Shown: one piece after another, positions 15,853 through 24,181 of the stretch | How the letters are laid out: every line of letters starts with the position of its first letter | How positions within the stretch are numbered: the first letter of the stretch is position 1 | DNA from: Clostridium sp. CF012 | GTDB taxonomy: Bacteria; Bacillota; Clostridia; Clostridiales; Clostridiaceae | Assembly (NCBI RefSeq): GCF_018861755.1 | Contig: NZ_JAHLEF010000009.1 | Span: forward strand, 62,001 to 126,000 | DNA: 64,000 nucleotides | Direction: 5' to 3' | Position numbers and translations under genes: made by a program | Notes under the pieces: model-generated | Told to the model about the DNA's origin: nothing | The model's database searches: none | Seen by the model: the letters and a program-made list of their open reading frames with translations, nothing else

Positions 15853-17997
15853 ATGTTTAGAAAAAAAAATTACAAACAATTTTTAAGTGGTGCACTGGCA
15901 CTTACTATGCTTTTATCATTTAAATCATCTTTTGCATTTGCAAAAGCACCAAAAACTCCTAACGTGCCAACGCCAGCTGTAACCGCCGTCAAAAACACTT
16001 TAACAAAATACAATATTAATACTAAGTTTGATGATGCAAGTAAAATTTTTACCTCGACTGAAACAGTTAACTTTACTAATACTTATAATGAAAAGCTTAA
16101 TTCTTTAGCATTTCACCTATATGCAGATTCTTACGGAAGCGTAACAACAATTCCTGATTTAGGTATGAAAAAAGAAAAGCTTGAAAATGATGAGATAGGC
16201 GATATAACTATAACTAACGTCACTATTGACAATAAAAAAATGGAATTTACTCAAGATAAGCAAATCTTAAAGATTAAACCTACGACTGATATAAACTCAA
16301 ATCAGAGCATAATAATCCAAATAGATTTCACATTAAAATTGCCTATAAGCCAAAACAGATTAGGCTATTACAATAATGTTTACTCGGTTACAAATTGGTA
16401 TCCTATAATATCAATTTATGATACTAAAACTGATAAATGGGATGAAAATCCATTCCATCCTACTGGAGAATCAAACTATAGTGATATAGCAAATTATAAT
16501 GTTTCAATAAATGTTCCTGAAAATATGATATTAGCATCTACTGGTACAACTAATTCTAACAAAAAAGGCGAAAAAGCTACTAAAACTTATGCTATTACTG
16601 CTGAAAATGTTCGCGACTTTGTTTTTATTATGAGTCCTAGTTTTAAAGTTATAACAAAAAAATGTGATGATATAACAGTAAACAGCTTCTATCTTGAAGA
16701 TGGTGCTAAAGAGACTTCGAAAAGAGCTGAGGAATTACTAGATTTAAGTATAGATTCTTTAAAGTTTTTCGGTGATAATTTTGGTAAATATCCGTATAAA
16801 GAATTTGATACAGTTGAAACTTATGTACAGGGATTCGCTATGGAATATCCTCAATTAATTCAGATGGGTAAATATTTTCCTAGCTATAATAATGAAATTG
16901 GATTTGCAGAAGAAGCAACTGTGCATGAAGTAGCACATCAATGGTGGTATGTAACGGTAGGCAATAATGAGTTTAAGGATTCATTTTTAGATGAATCTCT
17001 CACTGCTTTTTCGACTGCCTATTATTTCGAAAAAAAATACGGTAAGTATTCCTCAGTTGGCATAGCTGTTTCATTAAGAGACAAAATCGATATTTATAAA
17101 GGATGTTCAACCCCCATTAATGTATCTGTTGACCAAATAAAACCTAAGGAATTTGGAAAACTAATTTACAAAATGGGCGCTCTAGTATTTGAAAACCTTA
17201 GACAAAAAGTAGGACAAGAAGATTTCTTAAAAATAATAAAAACTTACTATGCAAAAAATACATTTAAAAATGCTACCTTAGATGGACTTTTAAGTGTAAT
17301 AGAAGAAATTGGTGGAAAACAGGCAAAAGAACAAGTTCTATCAGATGTTAATTCCAAAGATTTTAATCCTAGCAATCTTTCATTATCCAACTCAGAATCA
17401 GAGGAACTAGCAAAAATAAATGAGAAAAATACTAGGCCCCAAAGAGATCAAATTAAACAAGGACTTATGTCGTTCAAACAAGAAAATAAGAATAGCTTTG
17501 CTTCATTTTTTATTCAAGCACTAGATAATTATAATGTTTATTTAATAAAACCTTCAAACTCTAAAATGTCTGAAGAAACTAAAAAAATCTTTGATAACAC
17601 AATAAATACTTTAAAAATGACTCTAGAAAATGGATTTGCCCTTAACGTTATTATTAAAGAAGATACTGCTCTGACGGAGCAAGAACTTAAAGAAAACAGC
17701 TTAATATTTATAGGGAATACTACGGAAAATGCATCATTAAAATCAATTGTAGATAAATTTCCCATTGATTTATCAAAAGATGAAATAAAATTTGATGATG
17801 TTACTTTTAAAAATAAAGATATTTCAGGTATGCTAGTTGCAGATACTTCTAAAAATAAGAATAATAATGTTCTTATTATTTTAGGACTAGATAAGATTAA
17901 CGACTTTACTATGCTAAATGGCTGGGATTTCTATGGCAAGCAGTTCATTTTATATTTCGGAGATAAAACGTTAAACGGTAATTATGATACTAAATAA
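15853..17997 (+). CDS. Secreted M1-family metallopeptidase
   Basis: This 714-residue exported protein has a signal peptide (about residues 1-31, FLSGALALTMLLSFKSSFAFA). An N-terminal beta domain is followed by the M1 catalytic core: GFAMEYPQ (the GAMEN-equivalent exopeptidase loop) and H358-E-x2-H362 with E381 18 residues on (DSFLDESLTAF), the zinc site of aminopeptidase N. The catalytic set is complete, so it should be active on the cell surface or outside. The C-terminal ~200 residues are unassigned. The ribosome site is GGGGGG before ATG 15853. Confidence 0.9.
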   Translation: MFRKKNYKQFLSGALALTMLLSFKSSFAFAKAPKTPNVPTPAVTAVKNTLTKYNINTKFDDASKIFTSTETVNFTNTYNEKLNSLAFHLYADSYGSVTTIPDLGMKKEKLENDEIGDITITNVTIDNKKMEFTQDKQILKIKPTTDINSNQSIIIQIDFTLKLPISQNRLGYYNNVYSVTNWYPIISIYDTKTDKWDENPFHPTGESNYSDIANYNVSINVPENMILASTGTTNSNKKGEKATKTYAITAENVRDFVFIMSPSFKVITKKCDDITVNSFYLEDGAKETSKRAEELLDLSIDSLKFFGDNFGKYPYKEFDTVETYVQGFAMEYPQLIQMGKYFPSYNNEIGFAEEATVHEVAHQWWYVTVGNNEFKDSFLDESLTAFSTAYYFEKKYGKYSSVGIAVSLRDKIDIYKGCSTPINVSVDQIKPKEFGKLIYKMGALVFENLRQKVGQEDFLKIIKTYYAKNTFKNATLDGLLSVIEEIGGKQAKEQVLSDVNSKDFNPSNLSLSNSESEELAKINEKNTRPQRDQIKQGLMSFKQENKNSFASFFIQALDNYNVYLIKPSNSKMSEETKKIFDNTINTLKMTLENGFALNVIIKEDTALTEQELKENSLIFIGNTTENASLKSIVDKFPIDLSKDEIKFDDVTFKNKDISGMLVADTSKNKNNNVLIILGLDKINDFTMLNGWDFYGKQFILYFGDKTLNGNYDTK

Positions 17998-18058
17998 AAT
18001 TCAAACAAAGGAGTAAGATCATTTACTTATATAAAAAATAAATCCTTAAATAAAATAT

Positions 18059-18102
18059 AAGAGCGTTGGTTAATTTACTAAATTATCCAACGTTCTTTTT
18101 TT
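18059..18102. terminator. Terminator after the M1 peptidase
   Basis: GAGCGTTGG and CCAACGTTC stem followed by T7. It lies between convergent genes. Confidence 0.8.
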
Positions 18103-18118
18103 AAGGTGGTCTGAAATT

Positions 18119-18829
18119 CTAATTGGTAAATAATTCTTCAAGCTCACTTAAATCATCAATACATAAAATATCTGTACACTCTTTTAATTCCTCGCCCCTT
18201 AATATCACAATTCCCTGCATGCCCAGCTTTATAGCAGCTTTGACGGTCACCATATTGTCATCAATAAATATTGCTTCTTCTGGCCTAATGTTTAACCCTG
18301 AAAGAGCTGTATTAAACATTAGCTCATGTGGTTTCAATACCCCAAGCGTTGACGACATAACAAAGGTAGAAAAGTATTCTCTTAGCCCAACATTTTTAAA
18401 TACACGCTCTAGCGAAGGCCAAGTATCAGATACTACCCCCAGTTTATAATGCTTACTTAAACTTGGTATAACTTGAAACACATCTTTTAAAAACTCAAAT
18501 TTCTCATCATTATAAACTATATCTTTAGCTAGTTCTAAAATATACCCCGAACTTATTCCAAGCTCTGGTAGCTCCTTTGCAAAAATATTATAAAATTCTA
18601 TAAAATGTTCTAATTCTTCTATTTCACTTAAAATTAGTGGATGCTTATGAAAGTACTCATCGCCTTTATGAAAGGCTTTCTCTACCAGATCTATATTTAA
18701 AGCTTCGAATTTTTCCTTATCAACATATTTGAAAAAATTTGGTGGCATGAACCAATGGCCCGTTCGTGGTCTATTAAGTACGCGCCCAGAATCAAATAAT
18801 ATGGCTTTTATTTTCTCAGTTTCTATCAT
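18119..18829 (-). CDS. HAD-family hydrolase (subfamily IA)
   Basis: The HAD phosphatase fold is shown by motif I AILFDSGRVL (nucleophile Asp, with Gly in place of the usual second Asp, as in the YihX-like group). Motif II lies in LGVVSDTWPS, and motifs III/IV are LKPHEL and IFIDDNMVTVKAA. About 236 residues. ATG 18829 has a GGGGGG ribosome site. The in-frame extension to 18871 (MPLATWVAPRGE) is only the repeat element. The substrate is unknown; sugar phosphates are typical for the group. Confidence 0.85.
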   Translation of the reverse strand: MIETEKIKAILFDSGRVLNRPRTGHWFMPPNFFKYVDKEKFEALNIDLVEKAFHKGDEYFHKHPLILSEIEELEHFIEFYNIFAKELPELGISSGYILELAKDIVYNDEKFEFLKDVFQVIPSLSKHYKLGVVSDTWPSLERVFKNVGLREYFSTFVMSSTLGVLKPHELMFNTALSGLNIRPEEAIFIDDNMVTVKAAIKLGMQGIVILRGEELKECTDILCIDDLSELEELFTN

Positions 18830-18845
18830 TTTTATTTCCCCCCTA

Positions 18846-18870
18846 GGTGCCACCCACGTGGCAAGTGGCA
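18846..18870 (-). repeat. Dispersed palindromic repeat, copy D
   Basis: Gene strand CTTGCCACGTGGGTGGCACC, 16 bases before the HAD start codon. The GGCACC end faces the gene. Confidence 0.88.
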
Positions 18871-18921
18871 TCTTTAACTAGTTAACTTTATTACTAACTC
18901 TTCCAAATACAGCTTCTTTAA

Positions 18922-19728
18922 CTAAAGAATAAACACGCTCACGAAATAAGGCAATAATGCAGCAAGTCCAAGGATATTTTTCCTCAGTTTTCCACATTTA
19001 GAGTCCCAGGTGAATAAATAGGCTGACAGAATAAATGCTAACAGCCCTCCTAATAACAGAATTGTTATTGAGCCAGAAATAGAATAATTGGAAGTTCTAT
19101 CAAATGATATGGTCCCTAGAGCATTCATGCAATGTGTAGATGGAAGTATTCTAGATAATTTTTGAACATTTTGTGATAGTATTTCTGTTGGCATCATTAT
19201 TCCTCCAAGCATCATGGAAGGTATAAATATCAATTGGGCTAAGAGTACAGTTACTTTACTGTTTGGAGAGCACACTCCTATTAGTGTCCCAAGACCAGAA
19301 AAAGCAAATAATGAAACAAAATAAATCAAACAGAAATTTAAAAAATTATGAGGAAATATTGAACCAAAAAAATTAGTCCCTGTTATTAAAATTATAATAG
19401 AAACTATTGTGATATGAACTGCAGTTGTAATGACAGGCACAAGTAACACTGCTCTTAATGGCACCCCATATATTTTGTAACTTCTATAAATACCTTTTTC
19501 CTTAGAAAACGCTATAGGACTTGGCATACCTAATAGAGTACTTACCATAATTGTAAACACTATCATCCCTGGAATCATAGATTTGCTAAAATCCCTATTA
19601 ATACCTGGCATAATAAGTACCATCATAAAGTAAAAAACTAATGGGAAAAGGTAATTCATAAGTAATAAGGTTTTATCTCTTAACACGCTTTTAAACTCAA
19701 ATTCTAGATGATTAATTATGGCCTTCAT
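18922..19728 (-). CDS. ABC-2 type transporter permease
   Basis: This is a 268-residue membrane protein with six predicted helices and the ABC-2 pattern (VLRDKTLLLMNYLFPLVFYF, GVCSPNSKVTVLLAQLIFIP, MLGGIMMPTEIL). ATG 19728 is preceded by GGAGG; longer in-frame starts lie inside the ATPase gene. It overlaps the ATPase gene end by 17 bases. The pair probably exports a drug, lipid or peptide; no substrate is evident. Confidence 0.88.
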   Translation of the reverse strand: MKAIINHLEFEFKSVLRDKTLLLMNYLFPLVFYFMMVLIMPGINRDFSKSMIPGMIVFTIMVSTLLGMPSPIAFSKEKGIYRSYKIYGVPLRAVLLVPVITTAVHITIVSIIILITGTNFFGSIFPHNFLNFCLIYFVSLFAFSGLGTLIGVCSPNSKVTVLLAQLIFIPSMMLGGIMMPTEILSQNVQKLSRILPSTHCMNALGTISFDRTSNYSISGSITILLLGGLLAFILSAYLFTWDSKCGKLRKNILGLAALLPYFVSVFIL

Positions 19729-20632
19729 AAAAATCCTCCGTTCTTGTAATATCAATAAACCTTTCTTCCAATGATGCTCTTTCAACTTTTAAATCTAATA
19801 GCTTATCATTATTTGCCTTTGTGTGTTCTAAAATTTTCTGCAATAATTCTTCAATATCCTTACAGTGAAAAATCATGTATTCATCTTTTTTATCTATTTT
19901 GAATGCTTGTACTGGATTTAATGATGCAATAGAGTTATTTTTTGTCTTTACATAAATTTTAATTAAATCTTTTCCAGAAGTTATTATGTCCCTTGGTGAT
20001 CCTGATTCTATAATTTTGCCCTTTAATAAAATTGCCACATTATCAGCTAGATCCTCAACTTCAGTCATATCATGTGATGCCAGTAAAATGGCTGTACCTT
20101 TCTTTCTCTCTTCCCTCATTATATTGTGAAGTTGTACTCTTGTACTAGCATCTAAGGCTGCGGTTGGTTCATCAAGAATTAGTAGTTCAGGATTATGAGC
20201 CAGTGCAATAGCTAACACTAATTTTCTTTGTTGACCTGTAGAAAGTTTTCCAAACTGCATATTACACTGATTCATTAAATCAAATTTTCGGAGTAAATCG
20301 TATCTTATTGGGGTTTTTGAATATAAGCAAAACATTTTCATAGCTTCCTCAACAGTTATTATTTCTGGCAAGGCAGATGCTTGTAATTGAACTCCTAAAG
20401 TGTCCTTTATCTTGAAAAATTCCTTTTCTGGATTTATGCCCTTAATAGCTATAGTCCCTTTGCTAGATTTTTTAATTCCTTCTATGCATTCTAAGGTGCT
20501 TGTCTTTCCTGCTCCATTGGGACCTAATAATGCAAATATCTCTCCTGGATAAATTTTAAAACTTATATTATCTATTGCTTTTTTATCACCATAAAATTTA
20601 GAAAAATTTTCTACACATAGTATTGGCTCCAT
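19712..20632 (-). CDS. ABC transporter ATP-binding protein
   Basis: A 306-residue ATPase of the DrrA/CcmA-like drug-export class. Walker A is GPNGAGKTST (about residues 38-47), the signature LSTGQQRKLVLAIAL, Walker B LLILDEPTAAL and the switch His in ASHDMTEVE. The C-terminal ~85 residues form the accessory domain common to this class. It is the first gene of the two-gene exporter operon and has an AGGGG ribosome site at 20632. Confidence 0.92.
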   Translation of the reverse strand: MEPILCVENFSKFYGDKKAIDNISFKIYPGEIFALLGPNGAGKTSTLECIEGIKKSSKGTIAIKGINPEKEFFKIKDTLGVQLQASALPEIITVEEAMKMFCLYSKTPIRYDLLRKFDLMNQCNMQFGKLSTGQQRKLVLAIALAHNPELLILDEPTAALDASTRVQLHNIMREERKKGTAILLASHDMTEVEDLADNVAILLKGKIIESGSPRDIITSGKDLIKIYVKTKNNSIASLNPVQAFKIDKKDEYMIFHCKDIEELLQKILEHTKANNDKLLDLKVERASLEERFIDITRTEDFYEGHN

Positions 20633-20684
20633 ACTATCCCCTCCAGACTTATATTAAAACACTGTAGCTATAATATTTATTATT

Positions 20685-21149
20685 TTAATCTTTTGTCTGC
20701 ACTTCAATATCTTTGATTTTTGTTACACTAATTACAATATCCCGAATTTCATTTAATTGTTTTTCGCTTAATCTCTTATCCTGCCTTATAAATATTCTTA
20801 CCCTATCATCAGTTATAGTGGCAACTACCTCATCATAGCCTTTGTTTTTTAAAAGCAATTCAATTTGAGCTTCATTATTAGATGCTATTGCAACACTTAA
20901 ATACTTTGAAGTGGCAGTGACCTTGGATTGTTTAGAAATATTTTCATCATCAATTAATGCTTTTAGGGTTTGAAGAGTTTTTGCAGTGTATTGGTCTCTC
21001 TTGAGTTTACTTTCTAAGAAAATTTCTGACGCTTGCTTATTTCTTAGTTTATTAATGGTGCTGGCTTGATAAATAATCATTATGCTTAGAATAAAAGTTA
21101 TCCCCAACATAACTCTCAAATATTTATTTGATTTCAAATTATTTTCCAC
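20685..21149 (-). CDS. SpoIIIAH-like protein (orphan)
   Basis: About 154 residues with one N-terminal transmembrane helix (YLRVMLGITFILSIMIIYQ). A charged linker is followed by a C-terminal ring-building-motif-like domain (about 80-150: IELLLKNKGYDEVVATITDD, RLSEKQLNEIRDIVISVT), which is the SpoIIIAH/YscJ-type fold. In Bacillus SpoIIIAH is in the mother-cell channel that meets SpoIIQ. Here the gene stands alone, without spoIIIA neighbours, so it is a paralog or a relocated gene. GTG 21149 is preferred over TTG 21155, since AGGAG is 8 bases upstream. Confidence 0.72.
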   Translation of the reverse strand: MENNLKSNKYLRVMLGITFILSIMIIYQASTINKLRNKQASEIFLESKLKRDQYTAKTLQTLKALIDDENISKQSKVTATSKYLSVAIASNNEAQIELLLKNKGYDEVVATITDDRVRIFIRQDKRLSEKQLNEIRDIVISVTKIKDIEVQTKD

Positions 21150-21302
21150 AATCAACGCTCCTAAATCATTACTACTTTATATTATTTAAGAGCACTAGAG
21201 ATTATTCATACATTAAGTATTTTTTGTCATTAATTCTATATTATAGGTAAATTGTACCATTATATGATGTAACCGTAAACTATTTAGTTTTTTATTTTCC
21301 CA

Positions 21303-21355
21303 AAAAATAAAATAAACTACTATCACATTGCTTTGCATTGTAATAATAGTTTATT
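21303..21355 (-). terminator. Terminator overlapping the end of the nucleotidase-like gene
   Basis: AATAAACTA (21310-21318) and TAGTTTATT (21347-21355) arms embrace the last codons and stop. A T-rich tail follows on the minus strand. Confidence 0.5.
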
Positions 21356-21901
21356 TATTATTGAGTATATTTCTTTCCAACTATAAACCCTAATTATATT
21401 TTCATTTAATGGCTTTCGATTATAATTGGTATCTAACAGAAGAACCTTAAATCCTGCATTTGATAGCTGAACTGCGTTATCATAATTATCTTCAATAAAC
21501 ACATTGCACTCTAATTCGCTTGCTTTATCCACTTTATAATGACTACCTAAAACAAACAAATCATCATATGGAATTTCGTTTTTCCTTAGATATGAATGAG
21601 TTAACATAGTGAGTGATTTTTCCCTTGCTGTGACGAAAAATATATTATGCATAAGACTTAGTCTTTTTATAACAATTTTCACATCTTCGCGAAGTTTTTG
21701 CTCTGAGTGAATTTGAATTTTATTTTTATCATAAAATTCCTCATATTCACTCTTCTTAATGCCCATTACCTCATGGATATAATATTTAGTTATCTGCTTC
21801 TCAGTTATATTTTTGTTAAAATATTTATTGGTAATATTAAGCCAATAGTATGGATCTGTTATTGTCCCATCAATATCAATACATATATTTAAATTTTTCA
21901 T
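21323..21901 (-). CDS. HAD-like 5' nucleotidase (NT5C/YqfW family)
   Basis: A 192-residue HAD enzyme with motif I ICIDIDGTITDPYYW (both aspartates present), motif II IFFVTARE, and motif IV VFIEDNYDNAVQL. The layout matches the short 5'(3')-deoxyribonucleotidase-like group in Firmicutes. It probably dephosphorylates nucleotides in the cytoplasm. The start at 21901 has AAGGTGAAGG. It is monocistronic. No unusual features. Confidence 0.82.
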   Translation of the reverse strand: MKNLNICIDIDGTITDPYYWLNITNKYFNKNITEKQITKYYIHEVMGIKKSEYEEFYDKNKIQIHSEQKLREDVKIVIKRLSLMHNIFFVTAREKSLTMLTHSYLRKNEIPYDDLFVLGSHYKVDKASELECNVFIEDNYDNAVQLSNAGFKVLLLDTNYNRKPLNENIIRVYSWKEIYSIINKLLLQCKAM

Positions 21902-22073
21902 ATTGCCTTCACCTTCCTTATATTTTCATTATATACCTGAAAGGTTAAGATCAGGTTAAACTTGTATTATGGTTTGTTTAAATATTGAGAATATTAACAA
22001 TATAAACTACGAATATATATCATTAAAAATCAAATAATAACTATAAGAATAAACTACAAGGAGATGTTGTGGC

Positions 22074-22265
22074 ATGGCAAATTTACCATATGATGGTTTT
22101 ATGCAAAAGGAACTATTAGTTAAAGGCCAACTAATTAATTCTTCTAATAATGATGAAACTACAGCTCATTGCAGTCATTCCTGTCCTAAGTGTGGAGTAC
22201 GAAAATGTGAATTAAGTGAAGGACATTCTGGTAATCACAAATGCGCTGAAGGACATACCTGGTAA
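22074..22265 (+). CDS. Cys/His-rich 63-residue protein (putative zinc-binding)
   Basis: The C-terminal half is CSHSCPKCGVRKCELSEGHS followed by GNHKCAEGHTW: five Cys and four to five His in a 31-residue stretch, like a compact zinc-ribbon or zinc-knuckle. The N-terminal half (about 30 residues) is featureless and polar. A strong ribosome site AAGGAGATG precedes ATG 22074. It stands alone between opposite-strand genes, with a repeat-based hairpin just after its stop. I do not recognise a named family; metal binding is inference from residue pattern. Confidence 0.7.
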   Translation: MANLPYDGFMQKELLVKGQLINSSNNDETTAHCSHSCPKCGVRKCELSEGHSGNHKCAEGHTW

Positions 22266-22271
22266 TAGAAA

Positions 22272-22319
22272 AATGTGAGATGCCCATTGCCACCCACGTG
22301 GCAAGTGGCATCTCACATT
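22272..22319 (-). repeat. Dispersed palindromic repeat, copy E, inside a 13-bp perfect inverted repeat
   Basis: The core TTGCCACCCACGTGGCAA is enclosed by exact 13-base arms (22272-22284, AATGTGAGATGCC; 22307-22319, its complement). It sits between the ends of two convergent genes and would form a strong hairpin in either transcript, though without a T run. Confidence 0.9.
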
Positions 22320-22331
22320 GAATTTAACAAG

Positions 22332-23012
22332 TTAAATCCTACTCCTACTCCTGATAATATCCCTTTTACTATTCCTATCCCTAGACATTACCTTCCAAAA
22401 GTGTCTAAAAGTATTTACCACTTCATAGCCAATCCCTGTTTTGCAAAAGAACAGTTCATCTTCTTTTGTTTTTATCTTTTGTCTAAATGGATAGTCCTTG
22501 AGATTCCCTGAATAACAAATAAATTGCCCTATAAGTCCACAAATATCCATTGGCGTTATCTGATAAGATTTTGATGAGCTAAGTTGAATTCCTCCTTTCT
22601 TCAGCGCTTCTATGACAAACTCAGAGCATATATATGTCTTATAAATAGTATGTTTTTTATTAGAAATAATCCCAATGGCTTGAAGAAAATTGTAGTAATA
22701 TCTCTCTCCATCATTATATGTATTATATATAAATTCACTTATTAATTGGTATTTTTCCATGGTTACAGGTAAGCGATATACTTTAATAGGAACGTCTTCA
22801 TCAATTCCTAATGTAAGAGTAAATGCACTTTCTCTTAGAATTCCACCTACAAGAGGGTTGCTAATTGAAAATCTACAAAAGGAATACATTTGGCTTAAAT
22901 TTTCATCTAAACTGATTGAAGCATGATTGTATTTTGCTTTTAAAAACTTTCTAACCATCTTTCCTGTAAAAGTTGGTGTTCTTGAAATTACAACATAAAT
23001 ATACTTTTCCAT
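22332..23012 (-). CDS. YiiX-like permuted NlpC/P60 family protein, paralog 1
   Basis: A 226-residue protein with a circularly permuted papain-like pattern: His early (YNHASISLDENLSQMYSFCR) and Cys later (IYKTYICSEFVIEAL). This is the order of the YiiX/YaeF-LRAT class of putative amidases or acyltransferases. It is about 65-70% identical by eye to 25483-26151. No signal peptide or transmembrane helix. ATG 23012 follows GAGGAGA; the upstream in-frame GTG overlaps that site. Substrate unknown; lipid or peptidoglycan amides are possible. Confidence 0.68.
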   Translation of the reverse strand: MEKYIYVVISRTPTFTGKMVRKFLKAKYNHASISLDENLSQMYSFCRFSISNPLVGGILRESAFTLTLGIDEDVPIKVYRLPVTMEKYQLISEFIYNTYNDGERYYYNFLQAIGIISNKKHTIYKTYICSEFVIEALKKGGIQLSSSKSYQITPMDICGLIGQFICYSGNLKDYPFRQKIKTKEDELFFCKTGIGYEVVNTFRHFWKVMSRDRNSKRDIIRSRSRI

Positions 23013-23149
23013 TTTATCTCTCCTCGTAACCACCTAAAGATAATTCGATTAAACTTTAATTAACAAAATAAAAAAATTAGTTATTCTTTAATTATTTCCC
23101 AAAACACAGAATATTACACTGTCTTAGATAAATTTCAAATCATAAAAAA

Positions 23150-23182
23150 AGGACCTTCATCAATTTAGTTGATGAAGGTCCT
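23150..23182 (-). terminator. Terminator of the tandem-GNAT gene
   Basis: Perfect 14-base arms (AGGACCTTCATCAA and complement) with a 5-base loop, followed on the minus strand by T7. Confidence 0.93.
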
Positions 23183-23189
23183 GAGTATC

Positions 23190-24086
23190 CTAAGATACTA
23201 TATAATAATCCATTACAGAAATTTCTTCAAAGCCACAGGACTCATAAAGTCCAAGTGCCTTTTTATTTTCTGTAGCAACTTCAAGGAAAATATTATCTAC
23301 CTGTTTTTTCTTTAAAATATCCATTGCTAAGCATAAAACTTCTCGTCCATAGCCCTTTCCTCTATACTCTGGAAGTACTCCAAATCCATGAATAAACCCT
23401 TCATTATCAGTAGTACTAATATGAACCTTACCTATAATTTCTCCCGCAAGTTCAGCTATATAACTGATAAAATTATCATCTACCTGAATTGAAATATTTT
23501 CTATGTCCTCTTTATTATCTGCTTCTTTTTCAGGAAATCCAAAATAAATAGAACTTTGCCTCTCAATTTCAATGTTATCTTCATTAGTTGCCACTCTAAG
23601 TTTAATAACATGATTAGGCATATCCTCAAGAGTTTTATTGTTCAAACACATCTTGTACTCGGAGGAGCCATATTCAGCTCCAATGCTATTAATAAAGGCT
23701 AAACCTGAAAGAGATGTATGGTCACATAGCACTAATACCTCTGAGGGGCACAATTTTTGCCATTCTTCCTGCGCAAGTAAATATAGCTTTTTAAAAATTC
23801 CTTTTCTGCGAAACTCTGGATGTACCATACCACTGACTTCTACTGAAGTTCCATGAAAATTACATAGACCTAAATAACCTACTAAAATTTCATTATCGTA
23901 ATATAGGAACTCAGCCATAATTTTATTTTTAATGGAATTCTTTCTTTGGTGCATTTTAAAATCAAGCTCTAATTTTAGATTAGTTTTTTGTTTTTCATAG
24001 CAAACAGCTTCTAGACTTTTAATAGCTTTATATTGCTCTTTATTTAATTCCAACTTCATAGTAATAGTATGTTGGTGATCGTCCAT
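23190..24086 (-). CDS. Tandem GNAT N-acetyltransferase
   Basis: A 298-residue protein with two GNAT units. The first has the acetyl-CoA loop HPEFRRKGIFKKL near residue 95, the second LPEYRGKGYGREVL near 235. The C-terminal unit ends with the usual NKKALGLYESCGF. Two-domain GNATs of this length include mycothiol synthase-like and peptide acetyltransferases; the acceptor here is unknown. It is monocistronic with its own terminator. The ribosome site GGGGG lies before ATG 24086. Confidence 0.88.
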   Translation of the reverse strand: MDDHQHTITMKLELNKEQYKAIKSLEAVCYEKQKTNLKLELDFKMHQRKNSIKNKIMAEFLYYDNEILVGYLGLCNFHGTSVEVSGMVHPEFRRKGIFKKLYLLAQEEWQKLCPSEVLVLCDHTSLSGLAFINSIGAEYGSSEYKMCLNNKTLEDMPNHVIKLRVATNEDNIEIERQSSIYFGFPEKEADNKEDIENISIQVDDNFISYIAELAGEIIGKVHISTTDNEGFIHGFGVLPEYRGKGYGREVLCLAMDILKKKQVDNIFLEVATENKKALGLYESCGFEEISVMDYYIVS

Positions 24087-24181
24087 TGTTTTTCCCCCTA
24101 TTTCTTAAAATGTTTAATTAAAATCTTCACTTAAAATATAACCTACATTTTAGTAAGACACTATATAAAAAACAACTATAA

